This document shows positions 42,229-50,910 of a stretch of 64,000 bases of DNA, piece after piece. The position numbers were made by a program, and so were the translations under genes. The notes under the pieces are model-generated. The model did not search any database. It saw nothing but the letters and a program-made list of their open reading frames with translations, and was not told the origin of the DNA. Origin of the DNA: Paenibacillus abyssi (GTDB taxonomy: Bacteria; Bacillota; Bacilli; Paenibacillales; Paenibacillaceae); the NCBI RefSeq assembly GCF_014640295.1, contig NZ_BMGR01000014.1, positions 62,001 to 126,000 of the forward strand, in the 5' to 3' direction. Numbering within the stretch: position 1 is the first letter of the stretch; each line of letters starts with the position of its first letter.

Positions 42229-42462
42229 TCAGAGGTGGTTTGTTTAGGGTTTCAGAGGTGGTTCATTTAGGGTTTCAGAGGTGGTTAGGGTTTCAGAGGT
42301 GGTTCATTTAGGGTTTCAGAGGTGGTTCATTTAGGGTTTCAGAGGTGGTTAGGGTTTCAGAGGTGGTTCATTTAGGGTTTCAGAGGTTGTTTGCTTAGGG
42401 TTTCAGAGGTGGTTAGGGTTTCAGAGGTGGTTTGTTTAGGGTTTCAGAGGTGGTTTGTTTGC
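42229..42462 (+). repeat. RepB iterons, 11 copies in a long-long-short pattern
   Basis: TTTCAGAGGTGGTT repeats 11 times (the first and eighth with small changes). Spacing alternates 23, 23 and 18 bases, giving a higher-order period of 64 bases repeated three and two-thirds times. An AT-rich stretch follows (42470-42520). This is the likely RepB-binding origin. Confidence 0.85.
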
Positions 42463-42547
42463 GACGAAAATCTATTAAATATTTTTAAAATAACGCAATT
42501 TTATAGAATCCATTCCATACACAGCGAATTTTAGGCGAAAGCGACAT

Positions 42548-42583
42548 AAAAAGAACCTCTCTACCTTTTGCGTAGGGAGGTTC
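42548..42583 (-). terminator. repB terminator
   Basis: GAACCTCCCTAC / GTAGAGAGGTTC stem with five T residues after the repB stop; it also has T residues on the other strand. Confidence 0.75.
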
Positions 42584-42587
42584 ATTT

Positions 42588-43766
42588 TTATCCCAAAAAG
42601 AGTTCACCTTGCAAATCGGCGCTTCTTTGTAGCACCCAATCGCTCGGTTCAAATATTACTTTGTCGGGGATGCGGCGTTTCTTAACGATCTCGTATCTTT
42701 TAATAACATCATAGTTCTGAAGCTCATCAAACGAGTTCTTGAGCATAGTATAGGATTTGTAATTCTCACTTGCGTGAATCCCAAGATGATTGATCAGCTG
42801 CTCAACATCCAGTACAAACTCCCGATCCTTTGCTTTATTCACAACAATGAGATACAGGTTTTTGGATGTCGGGGTCGCGAGATCATTGAATAGAGATATG
42901 CTGAACTCAATGACGTTTCCTGCAAGCAGATTCTTATGCAAGTTTTCATTTAATCTGATGCTCACCGAGTTTGTGACTCGATCAATTGCCATCTCTTGTA
43001 TGGGATTATGAATCTTTGTTCTTTTACGTTTTTTGGCTTCGGCATCAAAATACTCTTCCATCACGATTGACGTCTTGCCTAAGTTGTCCAGGCTTGTATG
43101 CAGGGCTTCATATTCTCCCCCACTCATCTCACCATGAACGGAATGAATAAGCTCTCTGAATTCAAAATCAAAGGCGATATTCTTCCCCTTGAGCTCCCAC
43201 AATTTAATGATGCCGAACAGATTCCGAGCATCATACGGCAGCAGTAGATTGCCGTTGCTGTTTTGGTAATAGAGGTTTCGAAAGCCCTTTTTCTCTAGTT
43301 CCAAAACGCCGTTTGGTTGCCGCTTCTTAACAAGCGTTGATTCATTGGGCGTTGTGGAGGAGATAAACGGATGGTCAATAAAATTTCGTTCGACACTATG
43401 ACTAAATTGGCGATTTTGTTCCTGCTTTTTCTGGATGGCTTTCTCCAAGAGTAGGATCTGCACTTCCAGGTATTCGTGCTGATCATTCAGCTCATCTTTT
43501 TGAGTTTGATCTTGAAGGCTCATCAGCATTTTTTGATATATTTCATTTCGCGTCTCAACCAATTTTCCGGAGATACGCTTCAATTCATAGATCTTCTTAT
43601 TTATCAAAGGCGTACAATAGGAATCTATCTCGACGTCCAATTGTCCGGCAATCATCATATCGTTGGAAGAAACGGATTTCAGGTGCTTTCGCAGGTCCAG
43701 TAGCTTAGGTGCATATTTTTCAAGCACATTCATTATAGCCTTGCTCATGTGTTCACCTGCTTTCAT
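42588..43766 (-). CDS. repB: RepB-family (Rep_3) plasmid replication initiator
   Basis: 392 aa after AAAGGAGA. After a coiled N-terminus (about 1-130), two winged-helix parts follow: RNLFGIIKLWELKGKNIAFDF through FSISLFNDLATPTSKNLYLIV, then DVEQLINHLGIHASENYKSYT. This is the usual Rep_3 layout, where the second domain binds iterons. The adjacent array of 11 repeats is its probable target. The end reads DLQGELFLG, which loosely resembles a clamp peptide but is weak. Controlled by a family-2 attenuator and near TubR-like sites. Confidence 0.75.
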   Translation of the reverse strand: MKAGEHMSKAIMNVLEKYAPKLLDLRKHLKSVSSNDMMIAGQLDVEIDSYCTPLINKKIYELKRISGKLVETRNEIYQKMLMSLQDQTQKDELNDQHEYLEVQILLLEKAIQKKQEQNRQFSHSVERNFIDHPFISSTTPNESTLVKKRQPNGVLELEKKGFRNLYYQNSNGNLLLPYDARNLFGIIKLWELKGKNIAFDFEFRELIHSVHGEMSGGEYEALHTSLDNLGKTSIVMEEYFDAEAKKRKRTKIHNPIQEMAIDRVTNSVSIRLNENLHKNLLAGNVIEFSISLFNDLATPTSKNLYLIVVNKAKDREFVLDVEQLINHLGIHASENYKSYTMLKNSFDELQNYDVIKRYEIVKKRRIPDKVIFEPSDWVLQRSADLQGELFLG

Positions 43767-43812
43767 ATAACGTATTCTCCTTTCATTTTATCATATATCG
43801 GGGATTAAAACA

Positions 43813-43923
43813 TAAAAAAGCACCGCTGGACATGGGATTCCCATGACTCTAGCGGTGCTTCCGAAGAGGACGTAATTATATGTGTTGTAAGTAAAATTTA
43901 CACTGTTCGAGCGATTTTGACAA
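43813..43923 (-). promoter_or_regulatory. Family-2 leader before repB
   Basis: TTGTCA (43918-43923), 17 bases, TAAATT (43895-43900). GGAAGCACCGCTAG pairs with AGCGGTGC and six T residues, with an inner CATGGG/CCCATG hairpin. The 5' edge of the hairpin lies 33 bases from the -10. Confidence 0.75.
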
Positions 43924-43950
43924 GACAAATCAATAAAACTCAACTACGTT

Positions 43951-43969
43951 GCGTAACGCATCGTAACGC
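43951..43969. promoter_or_regulatory. Two TubR-type sites upstream of repB
   Basis: GCGTAACGC (43951-43959) and TCGTAACGC (43961-43969) sit about 28 bases upstream of the repB -35 and match the tubC palindrome. Confidence 0.6.
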
Positions 43970-44028
43970 TGGAGCCAGTTTCAGTCATGAAAAAGGGCCC
44001 ACCCGATTAAGGTGAGCCGTGAAATGCT

Positions 44029-44328
44029 TCAATGAACATGAGCGTAAGCCGGGCCTCTCTCGAGGTGTGCGATGCCTTTGTCTTGGGCAGCTCCTCGGTC
44101 AAGGGCTTCGATCCGCTCCAGCCACGCTTCCGCTGGGTACTTTTTCTTATGCGCTTGGTTAAGGCGTTCTGCATGGTCATAGCAGGTATCATAGCCGCCC
44201 AATTTTCGGACAACACCGATATATTCTGTCACGAGCATGCGCGCTGCTGCAGCCGTGTAACCAAAACTGGCCACAAGTGCATCGACAATGCCACGCTCAT
44301 ACAGATTCAGTCGCACTTGAGTTCTCAT
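44029..44328 (-). CDS. Partner protein of DUF3990-like gene (DUF3791-like)
   Basis: 99 aa from ATG 44328 after GGAGGAAGG. Helical and basic, with GIVDALVASFGYTAAAARMLVTEY and YDTCYDHAERLNQ. In many genomes DUF3990 genes are paired with a small helical DUF3791 protein; the placement and size fit. It overlaps the end of the DUF3990-like gene by 32 bases. Assignment is by context. Confidence 0.45.
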   Translation of the reverse strand: MRTQVRLNLYERGIVDALVASFGYTAAAARMLVTEYIGVVRKLGGYDTCYDHAERLNQAHKKKYPAEAWLERIEALDRGAAQDKGIAHLERGPAYAHVH

Positions 44329-44908
44329 GATAGATCCACCTTCCTCCCACATAAATATTATACCCGACTAATCGAAGGTATGACTCCCATTTTTCGGACG
44401 AAAAGACAACCTGATTTCCCAGCTTCAGCGAATCCATCCGTCTGCCGGACAAGGACCGCGTGATTTGCTGATAAAACCACTCTTCATCTTTATTTAATTG
44501 TACCGCTTCTTGAACGATTTTTCCAGTATCGGAGTCGGCCATCGGGCCGATTATGACATCCGGATGCTTTTTACAGGGGTCCTTTCCCTTTATCGTTACC
44601 TTTCGGTGATCCATGATAAAGGATGCCCAAGCCAGGGAATCGCTCAAAAAGACTCGTGGATCCACTCTAGGCGGCATGGAAACCATTTCGATCTCAAGCA
44701 CGCAAGCACTCACGCTTCCAGTGATGTCGCTTCTGGCAGCCTTGTGTGCCCATTTACGCGCTTGAGCTGCGGAAATGGTCGTGTAGAATCCCTCTCCAAA
44801 ATCGCGCCCAGGACGCCAATACTGGCTGTCCAACAGCTTCTTGCGGAAAGACGGCACCAAGTTGTCCGTCGTACCATGATACAATCGCTGTGGTGTAGTA
44901 ATATCCAT
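44297..44908 (-). CDS. DUF3990-like protein (ADP-ribosyltransferase fold)
   Basis: 203 aa after CAGGAGG. N-terminal LYHGTTDNL and RDFGEGFYTTISAAQARKWAHK match the DUF3990 pattern, an H-Y-E-type ADP-ribosyltransferase-like fold. Such proteins may modify host or phage targets and are often coupled with a helical partner, as here. The final part (KLGNQVVFSSEKW) contains a strand typical of the fold's end. Activity not proven. Confidence 0.55.
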   Translation of the reverse strand: MDITTPQRLYHGTTDNLVPSFRKKLLDSQYWRPGRDFGEGFYTTISAAQARKWAHKAARSDITGSVSACVLEIEMVSMPPRVDPRVFLSDSLAWASFIMDHRKVTIKGKDPCKKHPDVIIGPMADSDTGKIVQEAVQLNKDEEWFYQQITRSLSGRRMDSLKLGNQVVFSSEKWESYLRLVGYNIYVGGRWIYHENSSATESV

Positions 44909-44993
44909 ATTTTTTCCTCCTGATACTCCGAACCTATATGTAAGTTCTGATTTGGGAGAGATCCCCCATTACCGCCAGGAAAAGAGGGAGCAG

Positions 44994-45494
44994 TTACAGC
45001 TCCCTGCTTTGCTTACCCCGTGACCGGCTTTTGACCGGCTTCTGATCCAATTTACCACGAAGCTCATCGAGCTCCTTTTGATAAAGGGAGGCAAGCAGTT
45101 GAACTGATGCCTCTGGTGTTTTACAAAAGCGGTTTGACTCTGCAGCTGCGGCCATATATCTGCCGCCGGCTGCCGGACAAATAAACCAGGTGAGGTCATT
45201 ATGAACCCGAAGACGAACGACCCTCATAACCCCGCTTGTCGATACCAGGAAACTCTTTCGTCCCAGCCGGTATGCAATTTTTAGGGACAGCTCCTTCATC
45301 CGGATCCGCCATAAGGCAGGAATTTTCTCCATGATCAAGCTCGGCTGAAATTGTACGATGGCAAGCGCAAGCGTTACCCCGGCAAAGATATATTGCTTTG
45401 ACAGGACGAACGCAATAAACATCAAAGCATTTACCCAGAAACTTACCTCTTGGCGCTTTTCAAAGTAGTTGCCGAATTTTGCAATCATTTTCAT
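44994..45494 (-). CDS. Membrane protein, 166 aa
   Basis: ATG follows GGGGAGG. Two hydrophobic helices at about residues 18-50 (VNALMFIAFVLSK, FAGVTLALAIV), then a basic cytoplasmic domain (RLGRKSFLVSTSGVMRVVRL) and a basic tail. Family not recognised; could be part of the conjugation machinery. Confidence 0.55.
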   Translation of the reverse strand: MKMIAKFGNYFEKRQEVSFWVNALMFIAFVLSKQYIFAGVTLALAIVQFQPSLIMEKIPALWRIRMKELSLKIAYRLGRKSFLVSTSGVMRVVRLRVHNDLTWFICPAAGGRYMAAAAESNRFCKTPEASVQLLASLYQKELDELRGKLDQKPVKSRSRGKQSREL

Positions 45495-45554
45495 TTTACT
45501 TCCTCCCCATCGTTTATGAAAGATAATGTCAAATGGTAGTTTTGCTCGAAATGG

Positions 45555-46274
45555 TTATTCTTTCGTTTCCAATCCTAGCTCTCTCTCGTGTTCCTGTAGG
45601 GCTTTCACAATAGTAGGGATGATCTCGTCATCCTCCATATTCCGAACGTCCACATCGAACACGAGGTCCTTTTCCTGATCATGGACCATGACAAGCGTTG
45701 CACCAGTTATCTCCTCGATACTGTCCCAATCGATGCTCTCACAATCGTCATCGATAGTGAACTTCTGAGTGGCCACCACCTGAGCGGTTAGGTCATAACG
45801 CTCCCAATCTACAGGCTGAACGGCTGGTGCTTCGAGAGATGGTTCAGAAGAGGCTGGTTGTGCATCTTCCTGATCGATGCTAAACCCAATCAATTCGTCG
45901 CCATAGCTACTTACAAGACCGCCTTCCTCCGTAAGCACCCATAAACCGTCGGCCTCATCACCGTTTAACCTGGCGGAGAAAACGATTGAGCCATCCTCGT
46001 CTGGTACGAAACGGTGTTGCTTCCAGACATCCCTTACGTCCTCTAGCGCATGCCCCTCGGTTAAGTGAAGACTGATGTTATTATCCTCGCCAAAGCAATA
46101 TAGGTGAGCAAACACAGGCAGCTCGCCGGAGAGAAGCGCAATCGCGCGTGTAATCTCGTCGTGCTGGATTTTTTCGTCCTCGGCCAGATCCGCAAAGTTT
46201 TGCTGCAGGCGGAGAAATTCTGCCTTCAAAACAGCAATGGCACCAGCGAAAGAGTTTTTCTCATTGTTTTTCAT
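45555..46274 (-). CDS. Hypothetical acidic protein, 239 aa
   Basis: ATG follows AAGGAGACG. Helical N-terminal 50 residues, an acidic middle with linker (EPSLEAPAVQPVDWERYD), and a beta-rich end (VVATQKFTIDDDCESIDWD). Family not recognised. It sits after the MoxR/VWA pair and may be a cofactor of it. Confidence 0.5.
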   Translation of the reverse strand: MKNNEKNSFAGAIAVLKAEFLRLQQNFADLAEDEKIQHDEITRAIALLSGELPVFAHLYCFGEDNNISLHLTEGHALEDVRDVWKQHRFVPDEDGSIVFSARLNGDEADGLWVLTEEGGLVSSYGDELIGFSIDQEDAQPASSEPSLEAPAVQPVDWERYDLTAQVVATQKFTIDDDCESIDWDSIEEITGATLVMVHDQEKDLVFDVDVRNMEDDEIIPTIVKALQEHERELGLETKE

Positions 46275-46320
46275 AATTCTTCGTCTCCTTTGAATGGATT
46301 AGATCTCTCGATGGCCAAAG

Positions 46321-46350
46321 GAAAGGAGAGGGCAAATTATCCCTCTCCAA
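46321..46350 (-). terminator. Internal terminator after the VWA gene
   Basis: GGAGAGGG / CCCTCTCC stem with a weak T stretch, between the VWA gene and the 239-aa gene. Confidence 0.5.
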
Positions 46351-46360
46351 GTCCAATGAC

Positions 46361-48262
46361 TTATCTTCTTCTGCGGATAACCCGCTTCACGTGCTTCGCA
46401 AGATCGCGAGACAGATTCTTGCCCACATTAATCGCGCCGCCTGGATACATGTGCTGAACCAGCTTGATGATGTCATCTCGCTCCGGACCGCAGTAGAGGC
46501 AAAGGACATCAATGCCCTTCTTCTCTGCCTGCTGCACCATAAGACGCATGGTGTTTTCGTCCTCGTGTCCTTCAAAACACGGCATGCCATCCGAAATCAT
46601 CACAATCAAGCGGATGCCTTCGTTGTACTTGGACATCTCGTTAATCATGAACTGCAACGCGAGCGTATCGCGATTGCCGCTTTCGGCTTCGATGGCGCCC
46701 AAGAATCCCTTCTCGATCGCACCAAAGCGGCCAAACGGTTTTAAAGGAAAGATGGCTGTATCATCAAACTCGGTAAATGCGTAAGCAGCGCTTGGAATGT
46801 TGGCTTTCTCACACGCAGCCGTCATAAGAATGAGCGACTTGCGAATTTCGTCGATAACCCTGCGGCTGGTACCGCGGAAGGTGTCACCGGTGGAGCCGGA
46901 AATATCGCCCATCATACCGATGCGTACTTCCGCTCCTGGCGTACCTACGAGCTTACGGGCGAAGAAGTTGTTTTCGCCGAGGGCTTCATTACGCCACATC
47001 CGGCCTACCAACACTTTCCCGCTTCGCTGATTCATCAGCAGCTCATCCGGAGTTGGTTCACATAATTCCTTGAGAACCTTTGCCGTCATATCGATATCTC
47101 TCTTAATCGCCTGCTCCGTGGCTTGGTATCTGCCAAGATTCTGCATGCGATACGCTGCAGAAGATGCGGAAGCAGAGAAAGCCGGCCGCTTCATACCGGG
47201 ATCGATCTCGATCTTCATCTCTACAGATGAATAGGGACCGATTTCCGCTTCTGCTTCCTTCTCGTCTGCTTCCGCTTCCTTCGAGGCAGACTTTAGGGCG
47301 CCGGAGAAGTCGGGAGCTGCAGGAGCTTCTTGTTCTTCGTCCTGCTCGCCGGCACAGCCCGCTCCGCCGGAGCTATCCTCACCATCACCGTTTTCTGGAT
47401 TGGCGTCTTTTTCTTCTTCCCCTTGCTCAGCCATCTGGATCCGCACCTGGATGCGGAGGACGTTTTGTTCAACCTCGTCCTTGTCGCCCCATGAGACGTT
47501 TGGATCGTCGGCGTCACCAGAGAAGCTAAACATCGGCTCACTTGGCGATTGGCCGTCTGCTTCCATCCATTCCATCAATGTTGGCCATGTCGATTGCATA
47601 ATTTCATGCGCACGATCCAAGCATTGCTGGGTTGTCGACTCTATACGGGCCTTTTCTATCAATGGCTGAACCGAATCGATTAACTCGATGGAAGCCCGAT
47701 TAAGATCTACCGGGTCGATCATCCCGAGGGAGCGGGTCATGTAGAGCAGACGAAAATCCTGGACGTGATTATTTGGGGTCATCGGGGCGCACTTCCAGTT
47801 GTAATTCTTGAACTGGATGAATTCGTCCACTTCCGGGTGATCAATGATCGTAAAGTTTTCCATGCGACCATCCAGAAGAACGTTTCCGAAAAACCGTGTC
47901 CAGTCCCTCGGATACTTCACGTTAGATTCCCAATCTGCACGCGTCGGACTAGACCACTCTTCTACCCATTTGATGAAGTCCTCAATGATGTCGTACTCGA
48001 TATGGCCGCGTTCATGAACCGAAGTTGCTTTCCGTATGACGCGCTTCTCTTCCTCGGTAAAATCCGGGCCGCCGCCGGGACGGACAATATCGTACTTGGC
48101 AAAAACATCCTTGCCGTCGGTGTACGAAGTTTGAGCGTTGGTCCATTGGAATCCGAACTTCCGTCCGCCAAAGAGAATGTGAAGCCAGCGCTTTACACGG
48201 GCGCCTTCACGGTCCTTAATCATCTGAGTTTTCGTTTTTAACACGGTTGCCACAGCCGGCAT
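46361..48262 (-). CDS. VWA-domain protein with HExxH motif (CobT-like)
   Basis: 633 aa; ATG 48262 after GAGGAG is preferred to a longer frame that would overlap the terminator. Residues about 80-100 contain SVHERGHIEYD, an HExxH zinc-protease signature. A long acidic stretch (about 250-345) follows. The C-terminal VWA domain has the metal site MGDISGST (about 450) and MISDGMPCFEGHED. VWA proteins pair with MoxR/CobS AAA+ chaperones, and such a gene is just upstream. The unit may remodel or activate a metal-dependent or DNA-bound protein. Confidence 0.7.
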   Translation of the reverse strand: MPAVATVLKTKTQMIKDREGARVKRWLHILFGGRKFGFQWTNAQTSYTDGKDVFAKYDIVRPGGGPDFTEEEKRVIRKATSVHERGHIEYDIIEDFIKWVEEWSSPTRADWESNVKYPRDWTRFFGNVLLDGRMENFTIIDHPEVDEFIQFKNYNWKCAPMTPNNHVQDFRLLYMTRSLGMIDPVDLNRASIELIDSVQPLIEKARIESTTQQCLDRAHEIMQSTWPTLMEWMEADGQSPSEPMFSFSGDADDPNVSWGDKDEVEQNVLRIQVRIQMAEQGEEEKDANPENGDGEDSSGGAGCAGEQDEEQEAPAAPDFSGALKSASKEAEADEKEAEAEIGPYSSVEMKIEIDPGMKRPAFSASASSAAYRMQNLGRYQATEQAIKRDIDMTAKVLKELCEPTPDELLMNQRSGKVLVGRMWRNEALGENNFFARKLVGTPGAEVRIGMMGDISGSTGDTFRGTSRRVIDEIRKSLILMTAACEKANIPSAAYAFTEFDDTAIFPLKPFGRFGAIEKGFLGAIEAESGNRDTLALQFMINEMSKYNEGIRLIVMISDGMPCFEGHEDENTMRLMVQQAEKKGIDVLCLYCGPERDDIIKLVQHMYPGGAINVGKNLSRDLAKHVKRVIRRRR

Positions 48263-48280
48263 ACCGATCACTCTCCTCTC

Positions 48281-48320
48281 AAAAATGGGAAAGAGGGTCC
48301 CCGTTTGGAGTCCCTCTTTC
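48281..48320 (-). terminator. Internal terminator between MoxR and VWA genes
   Basis: GAAAGAGGGACTCC / GGGGACCCTCTTTC stem with T residues, between the two genes of a functional pair. Confidence 0.7.
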
Positions 48321-48324
48321 AATC

Positions 48325-49785
48325 TCAGGCTGCGCCGTTTTCGTAATCCTCCTCCTCTTTCGTCTTCGGAAGGGACTTCCACACCGACATGCGGAGTTGG
48401 TTACGAACAGCGAAACGTTCTTCTCGATCTTCGCACTTGTTTATCACAAAGTCCTCGATCGCTTCAATTTTGGTCTGGTCATTCACGCCGAATTCCTTTA
48501 AGTAGATGGCAGCGTCAATGTAACCACGGACAGTCCGGGACTCATCGCCGGCGCCTTCAGTAGCGTAGAGGAGATCAATTTGATTCTTGATGTCCTCGAG
48601 CCACTGGAGCACATGACGATCAGTGAGTCCGGATTTCTTTTCGACCAGGAGTTTAAAGTCGCTGGTGTACGGCAGATGAAGAACGGCAAGCCGGTCTTTT
48701 AAAGCCGCATTCAACGCTTTAACACCGCCGTAGTGGTCCCCGACGTTGATCGAACCGATAAACAGGTGCTCTGCATGCCTCGGAACGGTTCCGATTGGTG
48801 TAGACAGCTGTTCATTATCGTCATAGACGGAGTGAAAAACGGATGTGACGTCCGGCAACAGCATGTTGAGCTCGGCGAAATGTGCTAACCCGCCATTCAT
48901 AACGCTCGTTGCATAAGCCGTATGTTTGAACGCCACCTCAAGCCCATTGCCGGTCGGCATATTTTCGCCTACAACCGTCTCAGCGGTATATCCCTTATGC
49001 CCGGTTTGCAGGTACAGGGGATAGCCCAACACCCAAGAGATCGTATTGACCAGCGTATCCTTCCCCACGCCCTTGTCGCCTACGAGAAGCAGGGACTTAC
49101 CCATGATGATGTGGCGCAGCGACCGCTCAAGGACTTTACCTTGATACGGCGTTTTAGGAGCCACAGGATCAATGGACATTTGGGTTGAAGAGACAAGATC
49201 ACAAACGGACTTGCGTTTTTCGGAAATGCGAACCAGTAAGCGCCGATCGATGCCTTGACCAAGCAGAAAACTTTCGATTTCCCCCCATCCATCTTTCCAG
49301 CTGCGCTTCGCTTTCGCGGGCATAACTGGAGCGGGAGACGGTTTGGATACGGCAGGAGCGGGAGCGGCTGCAGCTGCAGGTGCTTCTTCCTCCTCGGCTA
49401 CCACTGGAATTCCGAAAACGTCTGAGACATCTTCGAATTCCGAAGCGGGAACCGCGGCGATCACAGCGTTGAGCTCATCCGGATCTTTCGGAAGAGCAAA
49501 TAGCTCGATCTTGGACGAGGCCTTATCTGCAATTGCAACGGCGCATCCGAGGTGCGGGCACGGGCGTTTTTGTGCGAATGATTCGCAGTAATGCACGTAA
49601 TCCGACTGTCCCTCTTTGCTGATCCAGATGCTCTTGCTTCCATCCAGGTAATCGATTCTCATGTAGGAGGCAACTTTACCATCCTCAGATATTTCAGCGC
49701 GTTTGATCCGGCCAACGAAGTCGATCATTTTTTCCTTGTATTGCGATACAACGATAGCCGGCAGGTTGTTTCTCGAGAATTTCAT
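48325..49785 (-). CDS. MoxR/CobS-like AAA+ ATPase
   Basis: 486 aa after GGAAGGAG. Walker A is LLVGDKGVGKDTLVN (about residue 233); the AAA+ core includes GYTAETVVGENMPTGNG, GGLAHFAELNMLLPD (Walker B-like), and GSINVGDHYGG (sensor 1). Residues about 80-105 contain CESFAQKRPCPHLGC, a SWIM-like zinc motif. The centre (about 130-170) is an Ala/Pro/Glu-rich linker. MoxR-family proteins use ATP to remodel partners and pair with VWA proteins such as the next gene. Confidence 0.8.
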   Translation of the reverse strand: MKFSRNNLPAIVVSQYKEKMIDFVGRIKRAEISEDGKVASYMRIDYLDGSKSIWISKEGQSDYVHYCESFAQKRPCPHLGCAVAIADKASSKIELFALPKDPDELNAVIAAVPASEFEDVSDVFGIPVVAEEEEAPAAAAAPAPAVSKPSPAPVMPAKAKRSWKDGWGEIESFLLGQGIDRRLLVRISEKRKSVCDLVSSTQMSIDPVAPKTPYQGKVLERSLRHIIMGKSLLLVGDKGVGKDTLVNTISWVLGYPLYLQTGHKGYTAETVVGENMPTGNGLEVAFKHTAYATSVMNGGLAHFAELNMLLPDVTSVFHSVYDDNEQLSTPIGTVPRHAEHLFIGSINVGDHYGGVKALNAALKDRLAVLHLPYTSDFKLLVEKKSGLTDRHVLQWLEDIKNQIDLLYATEGAGDESRTVRGYIDAAIYLKEFGVNDQTKIEAIEDFVINKCEDREERFAVRNQLRMSVWKSLPKTKEEEDYENGAA

Positions 49786-49820
49786 GGATAATTTCTCCTT
49801 CCGATTTTGGGGGAATAATC

Positions 49821-49858
49821 AAAAAGCCAAAGAACCCAGCTATGCTAGGCACTTTGGC
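49821..49858 (-). terminator. Internal terminator before the MoxR-like gene
   Basis: GCCAAAG / CTTTGGC stem with five T residues after the Rad52-like gene. Confidence 0.7.
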
Positions 49859-49887
49859 AATCCTACACGGGGGCGATGAGCCCGAAT

Positions 49888-50910
49888 TTAAGCTGCTTCC
49901 ACTTCAATCTTCCCGCCTCTTACAGCGAGAGTGACCTTTTGATCTTTAATCCAGCCGCTCGTATTGATGACGGCATCTGGACTGATCCTTTTCACTTGTT
50001 CGCCAAGCTCCTTGCCTGCGAACACAATAACAACCGAATTGTTTTCCAGCTTAGCCTTAAACGTCGAAGTGCCGTCCTGATTGAACTTGGGTGCATCAAG
50101 CACTTTCATACGAATCGGTTCAGGCTTATTCGAGCCGTTGTTGCTGCGGCCGCGGGAGCTGTTACCGGAGCGATTAGAGCCTGAGCGAGCAGCTCCACTT
50201 TCACCAGCGCCCTCTCCGGCAGTTTCCTGCGGTAAGATGGACGGCTGAGAAGACGATTTGCCAGCTGGAGCGGTACCGCCTGACGAGCCGCTGCTACGCG
50301 AAAACAATGCCTGGATATCCGACTGAAAAATACCCTGCCAGTTTTTCTCCTTGTAGTGACTCCGGTAGGATTCAGGGAGAATTGTTATACCGTGCTTGTG
50401 AGTTCCGAAGCGATTAACAACCGCATGAGCATCCACAAGTTTTTGGTACAGCGGGTTATCGGATCCATCCGATTTCTTCGGTTTGATGGTATCGATGACG
50501 CCGGTTTTAAAGACGTCGGATGCAACACCAAACCATGCAGCGCATTTCTTCAGTGAATCGGAGACTGCAGACTTCTTACAGTCCATTCGATCTTGTGCGG
50601 TCGGTGCCGTCTCGCCTTTCAAAATCGTCATCGTATCGTTGCCGTAGTTGGTCCGTTCCATCCAGGTTTGTTTGATTTCATCCCAGATGGAGAGCCGGCC
50701 GAGAACCTCCACTGAATTATCGTCCAAATTCTCCGTTACATCGAAGAAATCGTGCTTCCAATTCAGGGGCCCGACTACTTCGTTGAGACGATCGACGACC
50801 CATTGGATTCCGACATACGCTTGGCCTTCGAAATTAACACCGTAGGCTTCATACGGGAACGGCTTGTTAAGCAATACGCTCAGGTTGGTTTCTGTGGTTG
50901 TGCTGGACAT
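49888..50910 (-). CDS. Rad52/Sak-like single-strand annealing protein
   Basis: 340 aa after AAAGGAGAGAG. Residues about 20-160 follow the Rad52/Rad22 fold: YVGIQWVVDRLNEVVGPLNW, VEVLGRLSIWDE, DRMDCKKSAVSDSLKKCAAWFGV. A Ser/Gly-rich low-complexity stretch follows (about 205-265). A last beta region (VVIVFAGKELGEQVKRISP) may be an OB-like unit. Such proteins anneal complementary single strands and act with exonucleases; a RecB-like nuclease lies at 36 kb. Confidence 0.75.
   Translation of the reverse strand: MSSTTTETNLSVLLNKPFPYEAYGVNFEGQAYVGIQWVVDRLNEVVGPLNWKHDFFDVTENLDDNSVEVLGRLSIWDEIKQTWMERTNYGNDTMTILKGETAPTAQDRMDCKKSAVSDSLKKCAAWFGVASDVFKTGVIDTIKPKKSDGSDNPLYQKLVDAHAVVNRFGTHKHGITILPESYRSHYKEKNWQGIFQSDIQALFSRSSGSSGGTAPAGKSSSQPSILPQETAGEGAGESGAARSGSNRSGNSSRGRSNNGSNKPEPIRMKVLDAPKFNQDGTSTFKAKLENNSVVIVFAGKELGEQVKRISPDAVINTSGWIKDQKVTLAVRGGKIEVEAA

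Noticed and set aside
42229-42462. CRISPR-like array
   Set aside because: Spacers are 4-9 bases and almost identical; the repeats fit iterons next to repB.
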